64,000 nt of DNA. Origin: Actinokineospora sp. NBRC 105648. Its GTDB lineage: Bacteria; Actinomycetota; Actinomycetes; Mycobacteriales; Pseudonocardiaceae. Each line of letters begins with the position of its first letter. Positions within the stretch are counted from its first letter, which is position 1. Of this stretch, positions 25,120 to 40,400 are shown in pieces. Below the pieces are notes generated by a model. That model worked only from the letters and a program-made list of their open reading frames with translations, was not told the DNA's origin and made no database searches. The stretch covers positions 1 through 64,000 of the forward strand of contig NZ_BSTR01000038.1 in assembly GCF_030269645.1 (NCBI RefSeq). The letters are read 5' to 3'. The position numbers and the translations under genes were made by a program.

Positions 25120-29862
<4,743 letters not shown>

Positions 29863-29885
29863 TGGCCATATCCGGCTGTTCTCCG

Positions 29886-29910
29886 ACGTTATAAGAATTG
29901 GCTATAACGT
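29886..29910. promoter_or_regulatory. Inverted repeat ACGTTATA-N9-TATAACGT in divergent promoter
   Basis: Perfect 8-bp AT-rich arms (29886-29893 and 29903-29910) lie in the 173-bp gap between the divergent PKS1 and sulfation operons. The symmetry and position suit a regulator controlling both directions. Three CCGGRN motifs at 10-11 bp spacing follow (29917, 29928, 29938) and could be a separate direct-repeat operator. Confidence 0.5.
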
Positions 29911-30035
29911 CCGCTCCCGGACCAGTTCCGGGAATTGCCGGATCTTGGCCTGCTCGACCGCTTGTGCCATGCTGGCTGGACTTCCGGATCTCGGCGGTGC
30001 CGATCCGGTATCCCCTCGGCTGTCTGGATGTCGAA

Positions 30036-31553
30036 ATGCCTTTAGCGCCGAAGCTTTTCCTCGACCGTACCCGAGCGTCGTTTCTCGGTGCCATTACCGG
30101 GGTCATTGTCGTGGTTTTCCCCGGTTTCTCGGTGCCGCCCGCGGCGCTGGCGGCGGTGCCGGTCGCCCCGCTCGCGCCGGTCGACGCCGCCGGGCGCTTC
30201 CTGTCCCGGCCCGACCTGTTCCCACCCGCGATCACCGTCGACCGGGCCGTCGCGCCCACCTCGCCGGGCACCATCCTGCTCGCGCCGAAGTCCGCCGCGG
30301 GCACCGCGCAGACCGGCCCGATGCTGGTCGACGACAGCGGCAGCCCGGTGTGGTTCCTGCCCCGCGGCGACAAGCTGCGGCTGGTGATGAACGCCCAGGC
30401 CCAGACCTACCAGGGCAAGCCGGTGCTGATCTGGTGGGAGGGCTCGTTCGTCCCGCTGGGCTGGGGGCAGGGCATGGTGACCATCGTCGACCAGAACTAC
30501 CGCACGGTCGCCCAGGTCGGCCAGGACCGCAGCGTCGACCTGCACGCCATCCGGATCACCCCGCAGAACACGCTGATCACGGTGGGCTACCGGACCACCA
30601 CCACGACCCCGGACGGCGTCTCGCTGCGGCCGATCGTGGAGAACGTCATCCGGGAGATCGACATCGCCTCCGGGCGGGTGCTGATGACCTGGTCGAGCCT
30701 GGACCACATCCCGCTCGCCGAGTCCTACCTGCGCTCCAACGAGCTGATGGGCTACGACTACCTGCACATCAACGCCGTCGACCTCGACGACGCCGGGAAC
30801 CTGGTGGTCAGCGGGCGCAACACGCACACCGTCTACACCCTCGAGCGCGGCACCGGCCGGGTGCTGTCCCGGTTGGGCGGCAAGCACTCCGACTACGCGC
30901 TCCCCCCGGAAGCGGTGTTCGCCTGGCAGCACAACGTCCGCGCGGTGCCCGGCGGTGACATCAGCATGTTCGACAACGAGGCCGCCGCCTCCTTCCCGCC
31001 CACCACGCCGACCCGCCCGTCCTCCCGCGCGATCACGCTGCACCTGGACCCGGTCGCCCGCACGGCCACGCTGGCCCGCTCGCTGAGCACCCCGGACGGC
31101 TTGTCCACCGGCGCCCAGGGCAGCAACCAGACCCTGCCCGACGGGCACGCGCTGGTCAGCTGGGGCGACCGCGGCCGGTTCAGCGAGTTCGACCGGGACG
31201 GCGCGATGATCTACGACGCGCACTTCGCCAACCCCAGCACCGACACCTACGTGGCGAACCGGGTCGACTGGCACGCCACGCCCACCGAGCCCCCCGCCGT
31301 CGCCGCCCTGCGCGCGGCCGACGGCGGCGTCACCGCCTACGCCAGCTGGAACGGCGCGACCGAGGTCCGCCGCTGGCAGCTGCTCACCGGGTCCAACCGC
31401 AACCGCCTCACCGTGGCGGGCGAGGCGTCCCGCAGCGGGTTCGAGACGGTCGTCAGCGCCGCGCGGGGCGACGGTTTCGCCGCTGTGCGGGCGTTGTCGG
31501 CCGACGGCAAGGTGCTGGGCACCTCGCCGGTCGTCGAAGTGCGGTCGACGTGA
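30036..31553 (+). CDS. Exported arylsulfotransferase (ASST family)
   Basis: 505 residues. ATG 30036 is chosen because it directly precedes a hydrophobic export signal (SFLGAITGVIVVVFPGF); the Shine-Dalgarno sequence is weak. The body matches the Arylsulfotran_2-type beta-propeller: MLVDDSGSPVWFLPRGD, DLHAIRITPQNTLITVGY, DYLHINAVDLDDAGNLVVSGRNT and AWQHNVRAVPGGDISMFDNEA. Conserved histidines lie in the positions that carry catalysis in this family. ASST enzymes move sulfate from an aryl sulfate donor to a phenol or other acceptor without PAPS. It opens an operon with APS kinase-CysQ and a PAPS sulfotransferase, so its donor is probably made in the same pathway. The signal sequence suggests action outside the membrane. 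Confidence 0.87.
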   Translation: MPLAPKLFLDRTRASFLGAITGVIVVVFPGFSVPPAALAAVPVAPLAPVDAAGRFLSRPDLFPPAITVDRAVAPTSPGTILLAPKSAAGTAQTGPMLVDDSGSPVWFLPRGDKLRLVMNAQAQTYQGKPVLIWWEGSFVPLGWGQGMVTIVDQNYRTVAQVGQDRSVDLHAIRITPQNTLITVGYRTTTTTPDGVSLRPIVENVIREIDIASGRVLMTWSSLDHIPLAESYLRSNELMGYDYLHINAVDLDDAGNLVVSGRNTHTVYTLERGTGRVLSRLGGKHSDYALPPEAVFAWQHNVRAVPGGDISMFDNEAAASFPPTTPTRPSSRAITLHLDPVARTATLARSLSTPDGLSTGAQGSNQTLPDGHALVSWGDRGRFSEFDRDGAMIYDAHFANPSTDTYVANRVDWHATPTEPPAVAALRAADGGVTAYASWNGATEVRRWQLLTGSNRNRLTVAGEASRSGFETVVSAARGDGFAAVRALSADGKVLGTSPVVEVRST

Positions 31554-32833
31554 GCGCCCCGGGGACCGTCGTCTGGCTGACGGGTCTGTCCGGGGCCGGG
31601 AAGTCGACCATCGCCCGGCTGCTGGCCGCCGAGCTGGACCGCACCGGGGTGCCCACCGAGGTGCTCGACGGCGACGAGGTGCGCGCCGCGCTGTCCACCG
31701 AGCTGGGCTTCAGCAAGCGCGACCGCGACATCCAGGTCAACCGGGTCGGCTACCTCGCGCGCCTGCTCACCCGGCACGGCGTCACCGTCATCGTCGCGCT
31801 CATCTCGCCCTACCGGGAGGCCAGGGACACCGTCCGGGCCAGTCTTCCGTCCTTTGTGGAGGTACACGTCCGGGCGCCGCTCGACGAGCTGGTCCGCCGC
31901 GACACCAAGGGCCTCTACCGCAAGGCGCTGGCGGGGGAGATCTCCGGGTTCACCGGCGTCAGCGACCCGTACGAGACGCCGACCCGGCCCGAGGTGGTCG
32001 TCGACACCGACACCTGCACCGCGACCGAGGCCGTGGCCCGGATCCTCGCGGTGCTCCGGCGCTCGCCCGGCGACACCCGCGACCACGTGCTCGCGGGCAA
32101 CCTCGCGGCCACCGCGGGCAGGCGGCTGCTCGACCTGCGCGACCAGCTCGGCTTCACCGACCCGGAGGCGCTGCGCGCGGCGGGGGACAAGCTCTCGCAC
32201 CGGTTCCTGGCCGACCGGATCGCCGAGCACCGGCGCACCGACCGGCTGCGCTCCGAGGAGGCGCCCGGCGACGGCGCGGGCGACCGGCTCTGGATCGTCG
32301 ACCCGCTCGACGGCACCCGCGAGTTCGGCGAGCCGGACCGCACCGACTGGGCGGTGCACGTCGCGCTCTGGGAACGCGGCGCGCTCGCCGCGGGCGCGGT
32401 GTCGCTGCCCGCCCGGGACCTGGTGCTCACCACCGGGAGCGCCGTCGCCCGGCCGCGCGCGCCGGGCCGGTTCCGGATCGCGGTCAGCCGCAGCAGGCCG
32501 CCCGCGCTGGCCGGGGCGCTGGCCGAGCGGCTGGACGCGGACCTGGTCCCGATGGGCTCGGCCGGGGTCAAGATCGCCTCGGTGCTGCTCGGCGAGACCG
32601 ACCTCTACGTGCACGGCGGCGGGCAGTACGAGTGGGACTCCGCGGCGCCGGTCGCGGTGGCGCTGGCCGCCGGGCTGCACGCCTCGCGCCTGGACGGGTC
32701 CCCGCTGGTCTACGGCCGCCCGGACGCCTGGCTGCCCGACCTGGTGGTCTGCCGGACCGAGGACGCCGAGCGGGTGCTCGCCGCGATCCGCGCGTCCGCC
32801 ACCGAAACCGAACCGCAGGAGGAGCTCGCATGA
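31550..32833 (+). CDS. APS kinase (CysC) fused to PAP phosphatase (CysQ)
   Basis: 427 residues; GTG 31550 overlaps the ASST stop. Residues 1 to about 178 are adenylylsulfate kinase: P-loop [47 protein letters not shown] and [18 protein letters not shown]. Residues of about 180-427 belong to the inositol-phosphatase superfamily of CysQ type: a metal-binding EEA, the DPLDGTREF signature, and [14 protein letters not shown]. CysC phosphorylates APS to PAPS, and CysQ hydrolyses the PAP left by sulfotransferases. The fusion therefore supplies the donor and removes the inhibitor in one polypeptide. No ATP sulfurylase gene is nearby, so APS must come from central metabolism. ATGA overlap with the sulfotransferase links the two. 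Confidence 0.93.
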   Translation: MSAPGTVVWLTGLSGAGKSTIARLLAAELDRTGVPTEVLDGDEVRAALSTELGFSKRDRDIQVNRVGYLARLLTRHGVTVIVALISPYREARDTVRASLPSFVEVHVRAPLDELVRRDTKGLYRKALAGEISGFTGVSDPYETPTRPEVVVDTDTCTATEAVARILAVLRRSPGDTRDHVLAGNLAATAGRRLLDLRDQLGFTDPEALRAAGDKLSHRFLADRIAEHRRTDRLRSEEAPGDGAGDRLWIVDPLDGTREFGEPDRTDWAVHVALWERGALAAGAVSLPARDLVLTTGSAVARPRAPGRFRIAVSRSRPPALAGALAERLDADLVPMGSAGVKIASVLLGETDLYVHGGGQYEWDSAAPVAVALAAGLHASRLDGSPLVYGRPDAWLPDLVVCRTEDAERVLAAIRASATETEPQEELA

Positions 32834-33468
32834 AGGTCATCGGCGCCGGGCTGGGCCGCACCGGCACCGCCTCGGTGAAGGCCGCCCTGGAGCGGCTGGG
32901 CCTGGGCCCGTGCTACCACATGTTCGAGGTCACCGAGCACCCCGGCCACGGCGAGCGCTGGCTCGCCGGGCTGGCTGGGGAACCGGTCGACTGGGCCGCG
33001 CTCTACGACGGGTTCCAGTCCACAATGGACTGGCCGGGCTGCGCGTTCTGGGCCGAGCTGGTGGAGCGCTACCCGGAAGCCAAGGTCGTGCTCACCGAGC
33101 GGGACCCGCAGAGCTGGTACGACAGCCTCGCCCGCACGCTGCTCCCCGTGTGGCGCATCGCCGCCGACCCCGAGCGGGCCGCCCGGGTACCCGGGTACGA
33201 GTGGTACGGGCAGCTGGTCACCGCCATCTCGGCGCGCTCGTTCGGCGGCCGCACCGACGACCGGGAGCACATGGTCGCGGCGTTCACCGCGCACAACGCC
33301 GCCGTCCGGGCGGGCGTGCCCGCCGACCGGCTGCTGGTCTACCAGGTGGGCCAGGGGTGGGCGCCGCTGTGCGAGTTCCTCGGCGCGCCGGTGCCCGACG
33401 AGCCCTTCCCGCACCTCAACGACACCGCGTCGTTCCAGTCCATGGTCGAGCGGCTGCTGACCGCCTGA
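32830..33468 (+). CDS. PAPS-dependent sulfotransferase (Sulfotransfer_4 type)
   Basis: 212 residues; ATG 32830 overlaps the preceding stop. The N-terminus [20 protein letters not shown] is the phosphosulfate-binding loop of this family. Next comes CYHMFEV, then [14 protein letters not shown], the 3'-phosphate-binding region. The protein is cytosolic and slightly shorter than typical members (about 220-260), but it is complete at both ends. It should move sulfate from PAPS to a hydroxyl of a small acceptor. Because an ASST-like enzyme is in the same operon, one reasonable model is that this protein makes the aryl sulfate which the ASST then uses. Confidence 0.9.
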   Translation: MKVIGAGLGRTGTASVKAALERLGLGPCYHMFEVTEHPGHGERWLAGLAGEPVDWAALYDGFQSTMDWPGCAFWAELVERYPEAKVVLTERDPQSWYDSLARTLLPVWRIAADPERAARVPGYEWYGQLVTAISARSFGGRTDDREHMVAAFTAHNAAVRAGVPADRLLVYQVGQGWAPLCEFLGAPVPDEPFPHLNDTASFQSMVERLLTA

Positions 33469-33485
33469 GGTCGAAGGACCCCCTG

Positions 33486-36400
33486 ATGGAAGAGCTCCTC
33501 GCCGAGCTGCGGGTGCTGCGCGCCCGGGTGGCCGAGCTGACCGAGCCGATCGCGATCGTCGGCGTCGGCTGCCGGTTCGCCGGTGGTGTCGACTCGATCG
33601 ACGGGCTCTGGGACCTCGTGGCCGAGGGCCGCGAGGTGGTGTCCGCGCCACCGACCGACCGCGGCTGGGACCTGCGCGGGGTGACAGGCGGCGGCGGTTT
33701 CCTCGAGCACGCGCTGGACTTCGACGCCGAGCTGTTCGGCGTGAGCCCGCGCGCGGCGCTGGGCATGGACCCGCAGCAGCGGGTGCTGCTGGAGGTGTGC
33801 TGGTCGGCGTTCGAGGACGCCGGGATCACCCCGGGCGGCGCCGAGCCGGTCGGGGTGTTCGTCGGCGTGGCCCACCACGACCACGGCACCCGGCTGCGCG
33901 CGGTGCCGCCCGAGGCCGCCGGGCACCTGGGCCTGGGCAGCGCCACCAGCGTGGTCTCCGGCCGGGTCGCCTACACCTTCGGGCTCACCGGTCCGGCGCT
34001 GACGGTGGACACCGCCTGCTCGTCGTCGCTGGTGGCGCTGCACCTGGCCGTGCAGTCGCTGCGCCGCGGCGAGTCGGCGCTGGCGTTGGCCGCCGGGGTG
34101 ACGGTCCTGTCCACGCCCAGCACCTTCACCGAGTTCGCCCGCCAAGGGGCGCTGTCCGCCGACGGGCGGTGCCGGGCTTTCGCCGAGGGCGCCGACGGGT
34201 TCGGCCCGTCGGAGGGCGCGGGTGTGCTGGTGCTGGAGCGGCTCTCGCGGGCCCACCGCCTCGGGCACCGGGTGCTGGCGGTCGTGCGCGGCAGCGCGGT
34301 GAACTCCGACGGCGCGTCGAGCTGGCTCACCGCGCCTGACGCCGACGCCCAGGCCCGAGTGATCGCCGCCGCCTTGGCCGACGCCGGGCTGACACCGTCC
34401 GATGTGGACGCGGTGGAGGCGCACGGCACCGGGACGCCGCTGGGCGACCCGATCGAGGCGCGGGCGCTGGTGGCCGCGTACGGGGCCGGGCGGGACCGGC
34501 CGCTGTGGCTGGGGTCGGTGAAGTCCAACATCGGCCACACCCAGGCGGCGGCGGGGATGGCGGGCGTGATCAAGACCGTGGCCGCGCTCCGCCGGGGTGT
34601 GCTGCCCCGGACGCTGCACGTCGAGCACCCGTGCGCGGGTGTGGAGTGGGGGCCGGTCTCGCTGTTGCGCGAATCGGTGCCGTGGCCCGAGACCGGGCGT
34701 CCCCGTCGAGCGGGTGTGTCCGCGTTCGGGATCAGCGGGACCAACGCGCACGTGCTCTTGGAGCAGGCGCCTGAGTCTCCGTCGCGCACGACCGAACCGG
34801 GCGTTGGCCTGGTGGGGGCGACAGTGCCGCTGCTGTTGTCGGCCGCGTCGTCGTCGGCCTTGCGCGCCCAGGCGGCCCGGCTGGCCGATTCCCTGGCTGG
34901 CCGGTCGACCGCCGGCGTGGCGGTCACGTTGTCGGGCAGGCCGCTGCTCGGTCATCGCGCGGTGGTGCTCGCCGCCTCGGTGGAGTCCGCTGTGGACGGT
35001 CTGGGCGAGGTGGCCGCCGGGCTGGTGCCCGGTCCCGGCGATGTCGGCCGTGCGGGTTCCGGTGTGGTGCTGGTCTTCGGCGGCCAGGGCTCGGAGTGGG
35101 TGGGCATGGGGGTCGAGTTGCTCGACACCTGCCCGGCGTTCCGGGACCGGATGGCCGACTGCGCCGCCGAGTTGTCCCGTTGGGTCGACTGGGATGTGCG
35201 CGCGGTGCTCGCCGACCCCGTCGCCCTGCGCCGGGTGGAGGTTGTGCAGCCCGTCTTGTTCGCGGTCATGGTTTCCCTCGCTGCTGTCTGGGCGGCCGCG
35301 GGAGTGCGCGTCGACGCGGTCGCCGGGCAGTCGCAGGGGGAGGTGGCCGCCGCCTGCGTGGCGGGCGCACTGTCCCTTGTGGACGCCGTGCGGGTCGTGG
35401 TGGTCCGATCCCGGTTGGTGGCCGAGCTCGGTGGCGGTGCGATGGCCTGGGTGCAGGCGCCGTGGGAGTGGTTGCACGCGGCGGCACACGACGTCGCGGG
35501 CGTGAACGGCGCGCCGTGTGAACCGGATGGCTGCCCGAGCACCGGGGTGTGGTTGGCGGCGGTGAACGCGCCCGCGTCGATCGTGGTGTCCGGCACGCCC
35601 GAAGTCCTCGAAACCCTGCTGGCGCACTGTGAACTGAACGGCGTTCGCGCGGGCCGTACCCCGATCGGCTACGCCTCGCACAGCCCACACGTGGCCGTGG
35701 TCGAACCCGCCTTGCTGGCGGAACTCGACGGGATCACCCCGTGCGCCCCGACCATCCCGATGATCTCGACCGTAACCGGGACCGAGGTCGAGACCCTCGA
35801 CCCGGCCTACTGGTACCGCAACCTTCGTGCGCCGGTCCGGCTCGACCGCGCCATCGACGCGCTTCTTTTTCTGGGCCACAAAGCTTTCGTCGATTGCAGC
35901 CCGCATCCGATCGTCACCGCGGCGCTGAACCAGAACTTGCACGGCCACGGCGACCACACCGTGATCTCCACCATCCGCCGCGACGACGGCTCCCCGGCTC
36001 GGCTCCTGATGAACCTGGCCGCCGCGCACGTGCACGGCATCGGTGTCGACTGGCGGGCGCTGCTGGCTGATATCCCGGACACCCCGGAACCGGTGCCCGG
36101 CTACCCCTTCCAGCGCACCCGCTACTGGATTCCGGCCGAGCGCCACCTCCTCGGCGCGCTTCTATGTCCTCAGTGGATAGAGGTCGACCCTGTCCCGGCG
36201 GAGGTACGACTCGCCGACGAGGTCGTGGCGGGGGAGACCTTGACGGGGTCGGTTGTCCTCCCGGTCACCGACGAGGACGCGTTGAGCGCGCTCCGCCAGG
36301 TGTCCACACTGCTCGAACGGTGGCGCACCGACCCGGACTGGGCGGACGCCCGACCGGTGGTGGTCACCCGGGTCGGCACACCCGACCACCCCGCGACCGC

Positions 36401-37442
36401 CGCGGTGTGGGGGTATGTGCGCTCGGCCCAGCTCGCCCACCCGGGTCAGGTGGGGCTGATCCACCTGCCCACGGCGGAGCCACTGTCTATTGTGGCCACA
36501 GTAGCCGGCAGCGGTGATCAGTTGCTCGTCCGTGACGGCGCAGTGTTCGAGCCCAGGCTCCTGCCCGCAGGCGGCCACTGCCCGCCACCCGATCTCTCGG
36601 CCGGCACGGTCTTGATCGCGGGCGGATCCGACGACGATCGCGCGTTGTTCGCCCGCGCGATGGCCGACTTGGGTGCGCTCCACCTGCTCCTGCTCGGCAC
36701 CCCATTACCCGGTTTGGCGGAGGAACTGGTCGACACCGCGATCCGCTTCACCGATGACGACATCCCGCACGCGCTCGCCGAAGCGCTCCCCCTCGCCGGT
36801 GTCGTCTACGCGGGCGGGCGCCCGGATGAGGCGCGCGCCCTGCACGAACTCACCGCCGAACACGACCTGGCCGTGTTCGTTCTCTCCGGCTCGGCGACCG
36901 GACTGCTGGGCGGCAAGGGCGCTGTCCCCGCCGCCGCCCTCGACGCCCTCGCGCACCGCCGCGCCGCGCTCGGTCTCCACGCTCTGGCACTGGCTTGGGA
37001 CCCGGGCGAGGTGGACCACCCCGGCGTCACCCCACTGTCTACTGAGGACAAGCGTGCGTTGGTCGTGGCGGCGCTGAGCACCCAGGGGACCGTGTTCGTG
37101 CCGGTCGAGCTGGATCCTGACGCGTTGCGGATATGGCCAACGGTGCCGGTCCCGCTGCGCCACCTGGTGGTCCGCCAGACGCCGGTGGCTGTGTGCGCGG
37201 CCGAGCTGCCAGACCTCTTGGAGCTGGTGCGCGGGCACGTCGCCGCGGTGCTCGGCCACCGTGGCCCGGACGCTGTCGACGCCGCCGTTCCGTTGCGTGA
37301 GCTGGGTTTTGACTCGCTCGCCGCGGTCGAGCTGCGCAACCGGCTCAGTGCGGCCACCGGCCTCGTCTTGGCGCCCACCCTGGTCTTCGACCACCCCACA
37401 CCCGCGGCGGTGGCCGAGTGCCTCCGTACCGGACTCGCATAG
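33486..37442 (+). CDS. Type I PKS module KS-AT-(inactive KR)-ACP
   Basis: 1318 residues; ATG 33486 follows AAGGA. The N-terminus [18 protein letters not shown] is a short coiled coil like those that dock downstream PKS subunits. The KS (about 20-440) has Cys178 in DTACSSS. The AT (about 515-800) has GQSQGE with Ser616 and YASH (729-732), the motif of methylmalonyl-CoA-specific ATs. A KR-derived region (about 890-1190) has lost its NADPH motif ([14 protein letters not shown] instead of TGGTGxLG). It also lacks the Tyr and Asn ([20 protein letters not shown]), so the beta-keto group should stay. The ACP has Ser1277. There is no thioesterase. Its AT may also charge the AT-less PKS at 25120. Confidence 0.92.
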   Translation: MEELLAELRVLRARVAELTEPIAIVGVGCRFAGGVDSIDGLWDLVAEGREVVSAPPTDRGWDLRGVTGGGGFLEHALDFDAELFGVSPRAALGMDPQQRVLLEVCWSAFEDAGITPGGAEPVGVFVGVAHHDHGTRLRAVPPEAAGHLGLGSATSVVSGRVAYTFGLTGPALTVDTACSSSLVALHLAVQSLRRGESALALAAGVTVLSTPSTFTEFARQGALSADGRCRAFAEGADGFGPSEGAGVLVLERLSRAHRLGHRVLAVVRGSAVNSDGASSWLTAPDADAQARVIAAALADAGLTPSDVDAVEAHGTGTPLGDPIEARALVAAYGAGRDRPLWLGSVKSNIGHTQAAAGMAGVIKTVAALRRGVLPRTLHVEHPCAGVEWGPVSLLRESVPWPETGRPRRAGVSAFGISGTNAHVLLEQAPESPSRTTEPGVGLVGATVPLLLSAASSSALRAQAARLADSLAGRSTAGVAVTLSGRPLLGHRAVVLAASVESAVDGLGEVAAGLVPGPGDVGRAGSGVVLVFGGQGSEWVGMGVELLDTCPAFRDRMADCAAELSRWVDWDVRAVLADPVALRRVEVVQPVLFAVMVSLAAVWAAAGVRVDAVAGQSQGEVAAACVAGALSLVDAVRVVVVRSRLVAELGGGAMAWVQAPWEWLHAAAHDVAGVNGAPCEPDGCPSTGVWLAAVNAPASIVVSGTPEVLETLLAHCELNGVRAGRTPIGYASHSPHVAVVEPALLAELDGITPCAPTIPMISTVTGTEVETLDPAYWYRNLRAPVRLDRAIDALLFLGHKAFVDCSPHPIVTAALNQNLHGHGDHTVISTIRRDDGSPARLLMNLAAAHVHGIGVDWRALLADIPDTPEPVPGYPFQRTRYWIPAERHLLGALLCPQWIEVDPVPAEVRLADEVVAGETLTGSVVLPVTDEDALSALRQVSTLLERWRTDPDWADARPVVVTRVGTPDHPATAAVWGYVRSAQLAHPGQVGLIHLPTAEPLSIVATVAGSGDQLLVRDGAVFEPRLLPAGGHCPPPDLSAGTVLIAGGSDDDRALFARAMADLGALHLLLLGTPLPGLAEELVDTAIRFTDDDIPHALAEALPLAGVVYAGGRPDEARALHELTAEHDLAVFVLSGSATGLLGGKGAVPAAALDALAHRRAALGLHALALAWDPGEVDHPGVTPLSTEDKRALVVAALSTQGTVFVPVELDPDALRIWPTVPVPLRHLVVRQTPVAVCAAELPDLLELVRGHVAAVLGHRGPDAVDAAVPLRELGFDSLAAVELRNRLSAATGLVLAPTLVFDHPTPAAVAECLRTGLA

Positions 37443-37451
37443 GAGAGACCA

Positions 37452-40400
37452 TTGCGTACAAGTAGGAGACGCGCGACGAGGGTGGCCGCCGCCACCGTCG
37501 TCCTCGGCACCGTGCTGAGCGGCGTCCAGCTCGCCCCGGCCCAGGCGGCGCCACCGGCGCCCGAGCCGGTCGTCGGCCGATCGGTCACGCTGCTCACCGG
37601 TGACCGCGTGGTGGTGGACGCGCTCGGGCACCGGTCGATCCGTCCCGGGCCATCGCGGGAGAGGACCGCCTTCTCGCACTACGAACGCGACGGCCACCAG
37701 TTCGTGGTCCCGGTCGACGCGCTGGCCGCGATCACCGACGGCAAGGTCGACGAGCGGCTCTTCGACATCACCACCCTGCTCGACTCCGGCTACGACGACG
37801 CGCACGGCGCGGGCCTGCCGCTGATCGTGACCTACGACCCAGGTCTGGCACCGGTCGCGCTCGCCGGGACGGTGACCACCGCGAACCTGGCTGCTGTCAA
37901 CGGTTCCGCGGTCACCGCCAGCCGAGACGGCTCGGCTTGGCGCGCGGTCGGCACGCCCGGCGTGCACCGGATCTGGCTCGACGGCGCCCGCAAGGCACAG
38001 CTGGACCGCAGCGCCGCCCAGATCGGCGCCCCCGCGGCCTGGCAGGCCGGGTACACCGGCGCGGGCGTCACCGTCGCCGTGCTCGACACCGGCGTCGACG
38101 AGACCCACCCGGACCTGGCCACCCGGGAGGTGGCCGAGCACAATTTCTCCGACGCCCCGGACACGGTCGACCGGGTCGGCCACGGCACCACGGTGGCCTC
38201 CATCCTCGCCGGGACCGGCGCCCGCTACCGCGGCATCGCCTCGGGCGCGCGGCTGCTGGACGGCAAGGTGTTCGACGACAACGGCCTGAGCCGGGACTCG
38301 TGGATCATCGCCGGGATGCAGTGGGCGGTCGAGCAGGACGCCAAGGTCGTCAACCTGAGCCTCGGCGCCGCGGACCTGCCCGGGGCCGACCCGCTGGAGG
38401 AGGCGGTCAACACGCTCTCGGCCCAGCACGGCACGCTGTTCGTGGTCGCCGCGGGCAACACCGGCCCGAACCCGGGCACCATCACCTCACCCGGCAGCGC
38501 CGAGGCCGCGCTCACCGTCGGCGCGGTGGACCGCGCCGACAAGATCGCCTCGTTCTCCGGCAGGGGCCCGCGCATCGGCGACGCCGGCGCCAAACCCGAC
38601 ATCACCGCGCCCGGCGTCGGCATCGTGGCCGCGCGCTCGTCGGCCTCACCCGGCGACGGCCTCTACGCGGCCGACACCGGTACTTCGATGGCCGCCCCGC
38701 ACGTGGCGGGCGCGGCGGCCCTGCTGGCCCAGCAGCACCCGGACTGGACCGGCGAGCAGCTCAAGGCCGTGCTGATGGCCAGCGCCAAACCCGGTGTGTC
38801 GCAGACGATCTACCAGGAGGGCCTCGGGCGCGTCGACCTCGCCACGGCCATCAAGCAGACGCTCGCGACCAGTCCGCCGTCGGTGCACCTGGGCGTGCAA
38901 CAGCTCCCCGACACCAGCGGCCGCACGCACGCCAAGACCGTGACCTACCGCAACACCGGCACCGAGCCGCAGACGTTGGACCTGTCGTCGATCATGTACG
39001 GCCCCGACGGCAAACTCTCCACGCTGGTCACCGTCACCCCGGCCCGACTCGTCGTCCCGGCGGGCGGCACCGCGACCGCGACCTACACCGCCGACGCCGC
39101 GACCGCGACGCTGCAGGGCATCTACGCGGGCGTGGTCATCGCACGCGGCCCGGGCCAGTTCGTCCGCACGCCGGTCGTGTTCCTCCGCTCGGAGCAGACC
39201 TTCGAGATCACCGTCCGCCAGCTCGGCCTGGACGGCCACCCGGCGATCGCCTCGCAGGCCGGGTTCACCTCGACGACCACCGGCAGGCAGTGGGGCGTGC
39301 CCGCGTCCGGCAGGCTCCGGCTGCCGAAGGGGGACTACGCGGTCAGCGCCCTGCTGACCGGTGACAACCTCAGCTGGCTCTACCAGCCCAAGCTCACCGT
39401 CACCGGCGACACGGAGGTGGTCCTGGACTACCGCCTGGCCAAGCCGATCGACATCAAACCCCCGGTCGACGCCCGCGGCTACTTCCTGGATGTCGCCGTC
39501 TCCTACGGCCTGGCGTCTGTCGGCTTCACCATCGCCGACGTCACCCGACTCGCCACCGCGGGCCTCGGCGACCCGGTGCCCGGCAGCGACTTCACGGCCC
39601 GGTTCCACACCCAGTGGCTCACCGACGACGCCACCTTCTACGGCCTCGCCTGGTTCGTCCACGGCGCCATGCCCACCGGTTTCACCAAGCGACCGAGCAA
39701 ACGCGAACTGGCCCACGTCCACGCGGACCTGCGCCCCACCCACCCCGCCCAACCGGCCCTGCGCGGCGAGTTCCCGTACCCGGTGGAGGGCAAGCTCCCG
39801 GACCCCTTCGTCGCCAACGACACCATCACCCTGCCCCGCGTGCGCGAGGAGTACTACACGACCGAGGACCAGGGCACGCTGTGGAACACCCAGTTGGTGC
39901 AGCTGCAGCCGGACGGCCAAACGGTCGAGAGCACCGTGCTGAGCCCGATGCGCCACTACCGCTCAGGCCGCACCTACGAGGAAACCTTCAACCACGGCGT
40001 TTACGGCCCGGTCTTCCCGGCCTTGCCCAAGGAACAATCCTGGGTCAGCCGAATCGGTGATTACGTGCACGCCTACATCCCACTGTTCGGCGACGGCAAC
40101 GGCAACGCGGGCACCTCGGCCATGGCCACCACCGCGACCACCCTGTACCTGGACGACAAGAAGATCGGCGAGTCCACCGCGCCACCCCCCGTCGACTTCG
40201 CGGTCCCCGCCCCAGAAGGCAACTACCGCCTCGTCGCCGACGCGACCCGAGCACCGGGCACGGCCGACGTCTCCACCAGGGTCACCGCGTCATGGAGCTT
40301 CCGCTCAGCACACACCGACACCCTGACACCGCTACCGCTCTCCACGATCCGCATCACCCCGAACCTGGACAAGGCCAACGCGACCCCGAAGGGCCGGTTC

